NCBI RefSeq assembly: GCF_028502605.1
Contig: NC_079237.1
Coordinates: forward strand, 2,232,001 to 2,296,000
Origin: Trichoderma breve
Taxonomy: Eukaryota; Ascomycota; Sordariomycetes; Hypocreales; Hypocreaceae
DNA length: 64,000 nucleotides
Direction of reading: 5' to 3'
The position numbers and the translations under genes are program-made. The notes under the pieces are model-generated. The model saw nothing but the letters and a program-made list of their open reading frames with translations. It had not been told where the DNA came from and made no database searches. Below, piece by piece: positions 34,611 to 46,556 of the stretch. The number at the start of each line of letters is the position of its first letter. Position 1 is the stretch's first letter.

Positions 34611-35637
34611 GGTGCTGACTGGCGATGTGCGCTGCTGCTGGTGACGAAAACGGTGGAAAGGCGGGCAGGCAGAGCAGAGCAGGGGTTACTGGTGGTTGCG
34701 CGGGGACGGTTCAGGATGCGAGCGATGGCACCGTCGACGAAGAATCTCTGTCCTTGAAGGTGCTATTGGATGCGTCCCTGCTATTCGATAGTAGGTAGTG
34801 AAGGGGATAAAAGTTCGCTGCGGAAGAAGGGGAGAAATCAAGAGGGTTGCAGGGCAAAGTCAAAATCGGATAGGTAGGTACTAAACTTAGCAGGGCGGCA
34901 AGAATTGACTGCAGCAGGCTTAGCAGGCTTTACTGCCTGTTCCCGTTGCTAGAGCGCTGAATAGCCGCTAAAAGCTTTCACTGTCGCCGACGCTCAGACA
35001 TTGTGCCTAAGGCATCAAGATTCGATGGCTGAGCTAAGGGTGTGACATGTCTTTGCCTGTTGTCTTTGTTCAGACAGTATCCTCCAGTACCTGCTTACCC
35101 CACCTTGATGCGGTAGTTCCCCTCAGTACACTCTGTTAAGCCTTGATTCACTGCATGCTCCCTCAAGTCCCTCTGCCGAGTGAAATACCTGCAGGTACTA
35201 AGAGATTTTGTACTCGTATGCGGCCAAAGTTAGTACCTACTACGCAGTACCTATTACAGTGATTCACTCTCCCCCTTGCGGCCACCCTGTTGTCATCGCA
35301 ATCACAATCACAGCACCCTTTGAACCCTTTCCACATTAAGTTCAAGGCTGGTACCCCTCACAATAAGCTCAATGCTGTACAAAGTACAAGTACCCCTCTC
35401 TTCACTTCTCATCACGTGCTCTCGCGCCTTGGAGATCTGGCCCCTCTAACTCCATAATTGACACATTCTGTAAGACGCGAAATCATCGTCGTAAAACGCG
35501 TTGTCCCGTCACGTAATCCGCCATTCGCTTCCCCACAGCAATTGAGGCCCTGTGGCCGATTTGCACTGTGTTGAACCGTATCTGGTGATGCTTCAGGCGT
35601 GACTGATTTGATCACATGATTAAAGCCATGCTCAACT
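34611..35637. other. Divergent promoter region, importin alpha and POT1
   Basis: Shared 1-kb upstream region. GTAC motifs recur at about 35195-35260 and 35375-35395. An overlapping upstream ORF of POT1 begins at 35616. Confidence 0.55.
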
Positions 35638-35714
35638 ATGGCTCCCCCTCTCAACAAGCGGCAGAACTCACTGCCCAGCGGCTTCATATCGATTCGAGAT
35701 ATACTGGACCGTAA
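35616..35714 (+). other. Upstream ORF overlapping the POT1 start
   Basis: ATG 35616, with a second in-frame ATG at 35628 in a better context (G at -3), opens a 32-codon frame that ends at TAA 35712-35714. It covers the POT1 start (35638) in another frame. If the transcript begins upstream of 35616, this uORF would reduce POT1 translation. The transcript start is not visible from sequence. Confidence 0.45.
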
Positions 35715-37890
35715 GCGTGGAGTGGGAAACTTGCTGAATGTCATTGGCGTCGTCAAAGACTTCAGAACCCCCGTTCCTACCAGGAGAAGCGGTAAGCATT
35801 GCTTTCTGCACCGTTAGTGGTCATGTTCTAAGTGCCTACTCTATGTCTAGACTGGAAGTGTGAGATCCGTCTATGTGATGACTCTGATGAAGATGCTTCG
35901 TCCAACTCCATCGCCATCAACATATTCCGGCCGGAAAATGAGATGCCGGATCCTAGCCTTGGTGACGTTATAGTGCTCTACCAGGCCAAGGTTGCTCGAC
36001 CTTTCCTTTGAAGATGGTAGATTTTACATGCTAACAAAGATGCCAGCTGCAATCACACTCCGATACACTATCACTGTTGACACACTGGACCACAGATGTG
36101 TATCTATATTCGGCAAACCAGATTCCACGACCACCAGAAGGAGCATTGAAAGCCCTACGCCCTCAGCAAAGAAAAACGACTCATAGCCCTGGACAGGCAG
36201 TACATGAATACGTTTCGTCTCTCTATCATTCCATAGACAAGAAGAGTCTTCCATCTGAGGCAGAGTTCCAAGATATGAAGGCAAAATCCGCCAACGCCTC
36301 GGACAAATTCAAGGAGCTCAAGGATGTCCGAGATAGCACATTTGCCGATGTAATAGTCCAATTGGTCAGGCAGCCATATGATACCAGCGACAAAATTACT
36401 CTTTGGGTATCAGACTTTACGGAGAATGACAGCTTTTTTCATTTCGCATTCAAGGGGTTTGGTGGCGATGGTGGCCAAGCTCCTGACCCCTTCGGATATG
36501 GAGTCAACCTGCCATACGGAGCTGGCACTGGCGGTGAGTGGAAAGGACCCTTTGGGAAGCGGAGCATGCAAGTCACTTGCTTCGAGCCCCATACCTCATT
36601 TATCAGAGAACGGGGACTCTCTACAGGCTCTTGGGTCATGCTTCGGAATCTTCACATAAGATATGGACACAACGCCGCCAATCTTGAGGGCTACTTGCGT
36701 TCAGATTGGAAGATCCACATCGCACAGATGGATATTACAGACACGGAGGCTCCTGATCCTCGCTTAAAAGAGGCTGTCCGCCGTAAACGCGACTATGAAC
36801 GGGAGAAGGAAATGCTCCTTCAGGCAGGATTGGCTGGAAAGAAGAGGAAGAGTGACTTGGCCGAGATGCAGCCGCCTCAAGTTGAGAAGCCGAGGAGGAA
36901 CAAAAAGCCCAAACAAAAGGCGAAGAAACCGGTCAAGGTGGCAGAAGTCTCAATATTGTCACAGATAGGGGCCACAGAGCAAGGAGAGTCGACAGTAATG
37001 TCTAATGGCATGCCCACTGAAACATCTGCTGCAACATCAACTGCATACTCAAAAGGTACCCTCTCCCCGCCTCCGTTGAATGGCATATGAATAGAGACCT
37101 GACATCGTTAGTGAAATGCGAAAACGAAAACAAAGCCATCAGCACCATTGGCGACATGCTAGACCCTGTGTACGTAGAAACGGATATCAATGGCGAGCAA
37201 GTCAAGCTGCAGCTTCCTTTTGTAAATATGAAGTACCGCGCCAACGTTCGGGTTGTCAATTTCATGCCCCCTAACCTCGAGGACTTTGCTCAACCAAAGA
37301 AACTAAAGAAAAAGAAACATCCGGAATTCGAGATGCTTTCCGATGAAGAGTCAGATGCAGACGCAGACATGGAAGGGGAAGAAGAAGCAGTGGATCGTTC
37401 GACAGCGCGTGAGTGGGAATGGCGGTTCTTCTTGGAACTGGAAGATGCGAGTTCTCATGGGGAAAACCAGAAAGAGAAGAGAACTCTCTGGGTCGCAGTG
37501 AACAACCCTTCTGCGCAATGTCTTTTGAGCTTGGACGCTTCTGACTTGCGTTCGGACCAGAAGAATCTCGAGGCCCTACGCCAGCGCCTATTTCTCCTAT
37601 GGGGAGACCTAGAGGAAAAGAAGAGCCTGGAAGAAGAAAACAAACGCCAAGCGGCGCTGACGAACAGGGGCGTAAATCGTCCCCCGTTGCATAGTTCCGA
37701 TGATGAAGGCAGGATGCCGCAAAAGCAGGGCCCAGGATCGTCGCAAGTCCGTAGCAGGCCATTTTCCTGCTGCATTCACCAGTACGGAGTCGAAGTTCCC
37801 GAGGAAGATCCCCTCAAGGCAGACGCTGGCGAGGGCATGAGGTGGCAGAGAATGTTTGGGCTTTTTGGGACACGAATAGCGTATACTTGA
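35638..37890 (+). CDS. Pot1, telomeric single-strand DNA-binding protein
   Basis: Four exons: 35638-35791, 35851-35990, 36047-37055 and 37112-37890; 693 residues. Pot1 caps the 3' telomeric overhang within shelterin. The N-terminal OB fold starts GFISIRDIL, with VVKDFRTPVPTRR and, across the first junction, DWKCEIRL. The second OB (Pot1PC) domain lies at about residues 165-335 and includes GSWVMLRNLHIRYG. A Lys-rich linker (RRNKKPKQKAKK) follows as a likely nuclear signal. The C-terminal part (NKAISTIGDMLDP, LQLPFVNMKYRANV) is typical of fungal Pot1. Intron 2 has a weak donor (GTTGCT) but a good GCTAAC branch, and it restores the frame. ATG 35638 has A at -3 and G at +4. Confidence 0.93.
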
Positions 37891-38477
37891 TTTGTGGGAT
37901 CTAATTTGGAGTCACTGGCAACTGCAGGTAGAATTTGTCAACGATCAGTGACCGATTTGTGTGGTTTACGATGCAAATAGAATGATGGATAGCTTATGGA
38001 AATTGGTGGGCAGGGCGTTCATGTAAATAAACTAGAAAAAACACTATTATTGACTTGTCGGATATCTTTTTAGACGTTAATCTGCCTGCATTCAAATACC
38101 ACCCGGATCGTAATAGTCGCGCGACTTGAACCAACCTCTCTCTAAAGAAAATCTCCCACGCTTGCCCTGCTGTTTCCCCTCAAATATTTTGTTCAAAAGT
38201 ATCAAAGTTCATCGGAAACATGTCAGGAAGGGAAGAACAGAAACCCCCAGTAAAAAGAAAAAAGGATCGATGCCATAATAAATAGAAAGGAGGAAGAAGA
38301 GACATTTGGCGTAACACAAAAAAAAGCACAACAGCTTTGATACCCTGGCATTGAAAATAAAAAATCCCTTTAACCCTGACAAGATATCATATCCACAACG
38401 GAGGGGCTTGATCAAAAGCCACTCCTCCCTCATTGATTTTGTTTTCCCCCTTATGTTTCTTTCTGTCTTTTATCCAT
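37891..38477. other. Convergent intergenic, POT1 and SCC3
   Basis: Two 3' ends; AT-rich with A runs near 38260-38330. Nothing else seen. Confidence 0.5.
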
Positions 38478-41400
38478 TCAGTCTCCAAGAACACCATCGT
38501 CATCGTCGTTATTTAGCTTATCAGCATCTTCATGCTCTTCCTCATCGTCATCGTCCTCAATGGGGTCATCCAGCAGCCCTCTTCGCCGAAGGTCCTCTCT
38601 CGAGCCCTCCTCCGGCTCAACATCCTCGAAAATATCGTCCTCGTCCTCATCATGGACAATTTCGGCGCTCATGGCAGGCTTCTGAGGCTTTTCTGCTGGA
38701 GCCGCTTTGGCGGGCTTCTTGTTGCGCTTGGCAATCTTTTCTTCATCAAGATAGGCAACAACCTCTTTGAAGTTGTGGCCCAGCTTGGTCTCGTTGCGCT
38801 GTAATCGTCGCTTGAGCTTGTTGACATGGTTACCCTTGGGATCGATCAGGTTTGCCGTGATGGCAAGAACGTATTTGGCTGTCAGTTCACAGAGAGCTTT
38901 TTCAGCCTTAAGCTCAGCGGCGAGGCGTTCTTCTTTCGACAAGCCTTCGTCCTCGTCTTCCTCGTCAGACTCCTCTTCGTCATCAATAGGATCCTCATCC
39001 TCAGCCGGTTCGTTTAGTACCCTGTCTTTCTTGGCCTTCTTTGCATATTGCTTCTCAGCACCGTCAAATATTGACGTTAGCTCAGAGATGAGGCCGGGCT
39101 CTATTTGCTGAAGTAATACTTTGAACCTTTCATTGCCACCTGTTTTAGATGCGGAGCTCGAGGGACGGAAGTTGCTAATCGCTGGGCGCAATGTCGCAAA
39201 GGTTAGATGCAGGTCGCAAAGACTACCAGTTGCGAAGAGGCGGAGCTGGTCAACGGAAGCTCGAGACGAGAATGTTACAATCAGGTGCTTCCGGTAAGTT
39301 TGCCGCAGAACTGACAGGCTATCAAGTTCTTCATCGGCGATGCCGGCGCCAGAAGATAGCTGCTGCGATAGATTGCGCGTCTTCCACATGAAGTAGAACT
39401 GGCAGGCCTTAATTGCCAACGTGACTACTTCGTCTTCTAAATTGTCAATGTCGTCTTCTTGAGCCTCGTACTCTCCTCTGTGAACAATGTTGATAAGGAT
39501 CTGAATTGCCGGAGATGTCGAGGCGCCCTTTGAAGGAGCAATCTCGAGGACATCAACACAGTCTGAGATACTAGCCAGTTTGCTGATCTTCATCAAGATG
39601 GTCGACAGCTCCTGAAGCGGTGCCTCCTCCAAGTTTCCTCTTGCAGAGAGCTCGCATGTTGTGTCAAAGCTTCGAAGTGAATTGATGACCACCTCCCAGA
39701 GAACGGATAGTTTGGCGTCTGTCATTTCTTCAAGCTCTGCATATTGTCGAGCATGTAACAAAGCGGCTGCAGCCTCAGCCAAGACTCTCTTATCGTCATG
39801 TCTGTTGAACTGCGTAATAACTTCATCCAGCAGCTTTTCGTATATGCTGGAGTCTTGTCGCAACTGCTGGAAAGCATCCAATTTGAGGTAGCGCTCCAGC
39901 CGGAGGACAATAGCCGCCGTCTCAGGCTCTGCACCATACTTGCTCAGCAATTTTGGGATGTTGGTGGCCAATTCCAAGGCCAACTCTTCCTGAGCCTCAG
40001 CAGCTTCGGTACGGGGACCGCGCTTCTTGCTCTTGTCATGATCCGCGTGTTGCAGCAAGCTCGACTTGATAGCGGAGCTCAGAACGTCAAGGAGAATCTT
40101 TTCTTCCTCAGAACTGGGTGCAACCGCCTTCTTGAACGCATCTTCTGAAGGGTTACCCTTTGATTTTGCTCTTGATTTAGACTTGGTACTTGTCGTGTGG
40201 TCATACAGGAGATAGCCGGCCAGAATCTCCCAGGATTTGATTTCTGAGATTCTGTCGTAGAGCACTTGAGATGCCAGCGAAATCCTCGTGTCGGGCATGG
40301 TGCTTTCCAGTAAGTCAACGTCAAGATCCAACGCCGATCCTTCTGTCTGTTGAGACTCTTCAACCTGCGCATCATAGATTGTGAGGGTTTCGGCCAGGCA
40401 TTTCAAGTTAAGCCAGTCTCTTCTTGGTGCTTCATAATTGTCTTCTTCGGCGAGATCCAGCTCTTCAAGGGCATCGGAGCCACCAATCTCCTCAATCTTG
40501 CCTTCAATTACGTCGTCGATGCAGGCAACAAAGAATCCGACAACAGCTTTGCGCACCCTGATTTCGCTATCGAAGATGAGTCTTCCAATGGCGTCGATTT
40601 CGTTGGGCTCAAGGATGGCAGCCGCTCGCAGCGCGTCAATGGCCGATATGGCAGTAACTCTGACGGACACATCAGCGTCAATCGTTGCCATCTCAATCAG
40701 TCGGGGCCGGAATCTGTCGATGAAGTGGCCCATCCCGTGTGCATCACGTTTGAACAATTTGCTAAGATGCTTCAATACTTCTTGTCTAGTTCCAGCGTTG
40801 GTATCAGACAGCATCCAGCCCAGGTAACGTAGGTAGCCGGCTTCTAGAAAGACTGTTGGCAGGTTCCATATCCAGATTCCGAGAGCATCAACGCATTCCA
40901 CCCGGATCTTTGGGTCAACATCGCGATATCGGTGGACGAAGACGGTGTCGAAGAATGATTGAATAGCATCGTTACAGATCTTTCTATAGTTGTTTGCCTC
41001 GGTCAAGTTACGTTGGATTTCGTCCGCCTTGCCCTTGTTTTTGGCCCGCTTCGAAGCCTGCGACTGTTGTTCAATGCTGGCAATACGTTTGTCGAGGATA
41101 CTAGCAACCTCGACAAGCCCGGATTGCACAGCCAAAGCAATGGTCGTTGCCGTGTGACGGAAAGGACGTAGCGGCGAAGAAGACATGCTGGCCAACCAAG
41201 CATGGAGATTGTCGACAAGGTCTACATCCTTGTACATGACGTCGGTCTCGTGTAGCAGACCTATCAGAGCCTGGAAGAACGTAATGAGCAGATCTCGGAA
41301 TGATCGTGTGCCCTTGGCTCTGGCAACCAAGGGGTAGTCGACGATTTGTTGCTGCACAGCTAATTAGCAATTTTTCTTTTTCTCCTACAACGAGCTGTTA

Positions 41401-42104
41401 CTGATCCTCATAGACGCACCTCTTGGTAAACACTCTGCAGATCCAACAGTCGGTTCGGGATATTCTCCGGATCGCGAATGTCATCAACTGTCACTTCCAG
41501 ATCGCAACCCGCGCACCGCAGGATACAGTTGATGAGATCGCCAAGTGCAGCCGCATCGCTCTCCCTGTACTTTTCGAGCCATTGTTGGGCAACAAACTGG
41601 GGAGAATCGCCAGATGCGAAAATGTCGGCTGCAAAACAAATATGTCAGTGTCAACCCCATGTAGAGGGGGCAAGGGAGGGGCAAGCTGTAGAGATGAAAT
41701 GGAGACATACCAAACAGACCGGTTCCTTTCTCTCCAGGGTCGATGCGAACCGTCTTCTTCGGTCGACTTGGAATGCGCGCAATAGCCCCCGTTGCAGCGG
41801 GCCGGGAGCCGTTGATCTTGGGCTTCTTGGTGCTTGGCTTCTTTGCGCGGCTGGTTTGCGCCTTTCGCGGCTTCGGCGCAGGATGGTCGTGATCGCTCTC
41901 GGCGTCGCTCGCAGCATCGCTCATGTCCTCGTCCGAGGCCACGTCACCGTTCTCAACCTGTTCATCGTCTTCCGCCTCATCGTCGTTCCGCTTGCGCTTG
42001 GGCGCTGCCGCTGTCGGTTCCGGCGCGTATTTGGTGGGAGCTTTGACGACGCGTCCAGATCGACGACGCGACTCTGGCTCTGGAGACGCGGTGGCGCTGT
42101 CCAT
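38478..42104 (-). CDS. Cohesin subunit Scc3/STAG
   Basis: Minus strand, three exons, 42104-41711, 41628-41420 and 41351-38478; 1158 residues. Scc3 binds the kleisin Scc1 and DNA and is needed to load and hold cohesin on chromosomes. The N-terminus is disordered, acidic and basic by turns (RRRSGRVVKAPTKY, then EDDEQVENG, then KPRKAQTSRAKKP). The STAG domain follows at about 160-290 (QWLEKYRESDAAALGDLINC, LLITFFQALIGLL). The stromalin conservative domain lies near 320-410 (FVHRYRDVDPKIRVECVDAL). HEAT-like helices continue to a Glu/Asp-rich C-terminus ending DDDGVLGD. The splice junctions close the frame exactly and rebuild the conserved LDLQSVYQEQQIVDYPL stretch. Confidence 0.95.
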
Positions 42105-42827
42105 TGTGTCGAGTCTCGGTGGATGGATTTTGGCTCTATGGCTTCATGCGCATGCTCGAATGCCAGGCCGGGGGCAGCAGGTCCGGGCAATTTGCAGCGA
42201 GGGGAAAAGTTCTGGCGGCGAGTCGCGTTCGTTTGTGTCATGCAGCGATGCTCTGGCAGGGCCATTTGATTTGATTTTCGAGGTGGGCAGAGCCGCCCAC
42301 TTTAGCATCGGCTGAACCCCGGCAGAATATTTTTACGTGTCAAAATGCGGAGAAAGCTTGGGGGATCACGTTGAGCTAGTCCTGATTTGGCACTGAAGAC
42401 GAGGGAGGTCTAAGCCCAAACAAGCAGAGTTCAGACAGCTTCCCTTTATTTGAGAGATAAAACTCACGTCTTTACAGCGAATAGGTAATTAGATTCATAA
42501 TAGAATCGAATGATATGCTATTTATCGGGGCTGCATGCGCCGATGTCACAGTGCAATTCAATATATAACCGTTGCCACATGAAGGACAATGATTCCATTC
42601 CTTTGGAAAAGCTCACAGAAGCCAAATCTTGGGGTTGATTGCGCTAATCAGAACTCTCGCAACCCCCCATCTCGTGAGTGCGGGCAAAGATAAGCAGCCA
42701 AACACTTATACTTACTCATGCCAATAGCACCCGTGACCTTTCACGACTTACATAAATTTATCAATGAGCCGGAGCGTGCCTCTGTAGCATCTTGATTCAA
42801 TCTCTTACAAGCAATGATTGGGTTATC
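42105..42827. other. Divergent promoter region, SCC3 and ureD
   Basis: Both promoters. An AT-rich stretch lies at 42480-42570. No gene seen; an antisense frame that enters from SCC3 exon 1 is a shadow. Confidence 0.55.
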
Positions 42828-43820
42828 ATGACATCGCCGTTTCCCAAGTCAACTTCTCGCCCTGGTGATGGCCGCATTGTCGTGAGACTGCTTCCAGCTG
42901 GAGGCAGCGGCCTCGAGACCATCAGCTACCAATACCCTTTGAAATTGATCTCGCCCTCGCCCACAGTGGCCCAGAAAAGCGCCTTGGTCTTTCTCCTATC
43001 ATACGGAGGTGGCCTGGTTGGCGGTGATGGCGTCAATCTCACTATTCGTGTCCATAAAGGATCGAGCCTCAGCCTAGTCACTCAGGGCCACACCAAGATA
43101 TTCAAGTCTCCCTCGCCAGAAATCGTTACAAGCCAGAGGTTACAAGTGCAGATCGATGAAGATGCTGCAATCTGCCTGTTACCGGATCCTGTCCAGCCAT
43201 TTGAAGACAGCGTGTACGAGCAGGTTCAAGTCTTTAACCTGGCCAATCGGGCATCGTTATGCCTCCTGGATTGGGTGACGCAAGGTAGGATAGCACGCGG
43301 AGAGAATTGGAGTTTCAGGAGCTGGAAAGGGCGCAACGAAGTTTGGACACAAGCATCGGACCCGGCACAAAAGGAGAGACTCCTAATCAGGGACAATATC
43401 ATCTTGAACCGAGGTGGAAGCCAGCCAATTGGTTTGTCACTGAAAGACACGATGCAGAAAATGAGCATACTGGGCACACTTATTCTCCGCGGACCGGTCA
43501 TGGCACCCATTGGAGACTTCTTCATGAGAGAATTCGCTGCTCTTCCACGAATAGGATCTCGCGACTTTCGCTCAAAAGAGGATCAAGAGAGGGACTCGAA
43601 GGAAATGCCAGAGTTTGAGCAGTGGCGATCACGAAGAATCGACATGGAAAGACAGCAGGGGGTGCTTTGGTCAGCGGCTCAGGTTCGAGGATGTGTCATC
43701 GTCAAGTTTGGGGCTGCTTCTGTTGAAGCTGGACGATCATGGATTGGGACAATGCTGGCAAGAGAAGGAAGCATAGCCGCGTATTTCGGGCGTTCAGCTC
43801 TCATGTGTGTTGAGCCTTGA
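42828..43820 (+). CDS. Urease accessory protein UreD
   Basis: Single exon, 330 residues. UreD, with UreF and UreG, assembles the nickel centre of urease in the cytosol. The family signature is clear: the SYQYPLKLISP start of the beta fold, the GGGLVGGD loop, LVTQGHTKIFKS, LLPDPVQPFEDSVYEQ and LLDWVTQGRIARGENW, and near the end SWIGTMLAREG and YFGRSALMCVEP. ATG 42828 has A at -3; an upstream extension would need a non-ATG start. Urease itself and the other accessory genes are not in the window, as expected for fungi, where they are unlinked. Confidence 0.95.
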   Translation: MTSPFPKSTSRPGDGRIVVRLLPAGGSGLETISYQYPLKLISPSPTVAQKSALVFLLSYGGGLVGGDGVNLTIRVHKGSSLSLVTQGHTKIFKSPSPEIVTSQRLQVQIDEDAAICLLPDPVQPFEDSVYEQVQVFNLANRASLCLLDWVTQGRIARGENWSFRSWKGRNEVWTQASDPAQKERLLIRDNIILNRGGSQPIGLSLKDTMQKMSILGTLILRGPVMAPIGDFFMREFAALPRIGSRDFRSKEDQERDSKEMPEFEQWRSRRIDMERQQGVLWSAAQVRGCVIVKFGAASVEAGRSWIGTMLAREGSIAAYFGRSALMCVEP

Positions 43821-44397
43821 TGTATTCTATATTTCATTATACCTGTATCAGTACCAGTATGAAGCATAATGTTTGATTGCCAGTCACCTTGGAGTTGCTT
43901 ACAGGTTCCCCAGCATCATCAGATGCATTCGCCTCTCTCCCTGTATCAGAAGAGCCAACTCATGTGAAGAACTACGTCAATGGATCAAATGACCACCTGC
44001 ATTGAGGCGTCGTCCATTTCACACATTTGTCACAGAAATGACATTTGTAGTCATCGCCTCGCTTTAGCCACCGATCTATCATCATTCTAAGTCTCGTTCC
44101 CGTTAACCTTGTCATCAATCTCACTTACAAAAGTTACAAACAAGAATAGCGGCTTCAGCCCTGGTGGAGCTTAATACAGTGCCCGCTAAGGCCGGATACA
44201 GGGGCCTTTCTGTTGTAATCGTGCATTTTAGCATCCATGGATCTGATCAATCAATTCTATACTTTCGTCCCCCACCAGCCCAGTTGCAGCACTAAAAAAA
44301 AGAGCCCCGCCAAAACTTTGAATTTTCTAGACAGAAGCTTCGGATTGTCTACAACTCAATCCAATGACCGCGATTGACTCATCATCACATACACAAC
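43821..44397. other. Intergenic between ureD and RPC4
   Basis: ureD 3' region and RPC4 promoter. Nothing else seen. Confidence 0.5.
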
Positions 44398-46133
44398 ATG
44401 GTTCGTGGCAGAGCTACCGGTAGAGGCGTGGGCAGAGGCAGTGCGGCCGCCTCGTCAAGATCTCAGACCGAAGGCGCGGACGATTCAAATCAGCTGTCCA
44501 GCAACGCAGCGCCAACAGCAAACATGGGATTGGCAGAGTCAAGCAACGATCAGGGCGCTTCATCACAATCAGCAGCCTCAACAGCCCGGAGAGGTGCTAC
44601 ATCCGCACGGGCGGCGCGCGGTGCAGCTTCGACCGGCAGATTCAGACCCAAGAACGTTCGACGAGATGAGTCAGAGCGAGATGCGCTGGCCCAGCAGGAA
44701 CAGCAGAAGGCGAGCGACAGAGCCGCAGACGAGAGGCGCGCCAGGGGCCGGTCACGATTCCGCAGCAAAAGAAGTCGTGGTGATGCTATGGGAAGCAGAG
44801 GAGGCGGCTTCGGGCGGCCAGTAGGCGGAGCCAGCGGGCCCTTTTCTTCAGGGATGGGAGGTCCAGGTATGTCGGAATGAAGCTGTCGATGAGCTTATAT
44901 TTCGTCTATGATGCTAACATGGGATTGAATTCGGTAGGCGGCACAGCTGGTGGAGGTTGGTTTGGTGCTGGCGGCGGCGGTGGCGGCGGTGGTGGTTTCG
45001 CAAGAACTGGTAAATTCGAAGGCAAGCCTGGCTCTGGGTTCGGATTCGCCAGCGAGGGGGGCTTCCGAGAAACGAGAATCAACGCCGACAAACTTCACAC
45101 AATGGCACACGACGAAGACTTGGACAGCGAAGACGAAGCCATGTTGGCTGCACTTCATTCCCGGCCAGGGGGCGTCATGCCCATGGGCATACTCCGACGA
45201 GAACACAAGGAAGCACCCGTGGTTGTTGCTACGACTGCGGAATTAGAGGCGGCGGAGAAGGCGTTGGACGAAGAGGAAAGCCTCTGGGTCGATGGTGAAG
45301 CACCCGGATCATTACCACCGGCCGATCAACCCGAAGAAGGCGACTGGAATACGAGTGCCAAAAGGGCAGCTAAAGTCAAGAAGGAGCCGACAGATGATAC
45401 CATGGACCTGGATGTTGATATCAAGCCTGCAGATGAGGGCAAGCTGCCTTTGGCCAAGATAAAGGCCAAGAAGCCGATGGCTCAGGATCCTGAGGAGAAT
45501 ATGATTCGTACGGATTTGAGCCTTCTGGCAAGCGAACTCGGCGCAATCACGATCAACGGAGACGGCGAAGAGAAGGCAGACGAGACTGGTAACAAGGATG
45601 GTCGACTATATCTCTTCCAATTTCCCCCACTGCTCCCGCCCTTGAAGCAGGTTGCCGCCCCCCAGCCTCGCATTAAAGTCAAAGAAGAAGAGCAACACTC
45701 TGCTAGCTTGCATGCGACCCCCTTAAGCGTGTCATCTACCGCTACACCCGTCGACCTCACACAACAAGGCGAAGAGGAGGAGGAGGAGTCAGATGAAGAG
45801 GATGAAGAGCAAGAGCGCAGAAACGGTTTTAGGTCTCAGGCACTTTCCAACGGCGGTCTTATCGGCCGGCTCAACGTCAGAAAATCCGGCAAGGTGGAGC
45901 TGGACTGGGGAGGCCGCATCCTTGAGATGAGCCCTGCGGCAGGCATGAACTTCCTCACGACGGCCGTCATCGTTGAGGAGTCGGATGAGAAGCCACAAAA
46001 CGGCGTCACGACAGGCGAGAGCATCGGCATGGGCAAGATTATGGGTCGCTTTGTGCTCGCGCCGATATGGAACGAGGAGGAGGAGTGGGAAGTCGCGCCT
46101 GAGGAGCTCGACATTGGGGCCATGAATCAATGA
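44398..46133 (+). CDS. RNA polymerase III subunit Rpc4 (Rpc53)
   Basis: Two exons, 44398-44866 and 44938-46133; 554 residues. Rpc4 pairs with Rpc5 (Rpc37) in the TFIIF-like subcomplex used for initiation and termination by polymerase III. The N-terminal third is disordered and Arg/Ser/Gly-rich. It includes GRFRPKNVRR, the conserved patch of the family, and a poly-Gly run just after the splice junction. The conserved C-terminal region has GRLYLFQFPP, then GLIGRLNVRKSGKVELDWGG and a final FVLAPIW. An acidic EEEEEESDEEDEEQ stretch precedes it. VKKEPTDD and IKVKEEE look like sumoylation sites (inference). Intron branch GCTAAC is good. Confidence 0.95.
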
Positions 46134-46556
46134 AACAATAAATGAATGAATAAACATAATGAAACATCAATACCGCGGCAGATGATAATGGAAGTGAGTA
46201 CCGCTTTGGCCAGTTAATTTTACTCTTTCGTGGATGATTTGCTGTTAAATAGGCAAGCTTCGAAGGCTAGTTCAATGGAAGGCCATATCCAGCCCTTGAG
46301 TCAAAATACAGAGCAAGGCAGGTGAGATCCGATCAGATGCAGTTGATCGTACCTTTCATCAGCTCATACTTTCTCCCCCTTATATATCCATTCCATCCCC
46401 AGGCGTTGTCTTCTCCGGTTGTTTTCGTTTCCTTGCCACTATATTTACATCCATTCTTCATTTCCACGGCTCGCTCCCTACATGAACTTTGACTTCTTTA
46501 TCCGTCTCTTCTTGGGAATAACAATTTTCTTCTCTGCAACAAACATTGATAACATC
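46134..46556. other. Intergenic and leader before coiled-coil repeat gene
   Basis: RPC4 3' region, then a pyrimidine-rich promoter near 46370-46470. An in-frame ATG at 46482 could extend the next protein by 25 hydrophobic residues. Confidence 0.5.
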
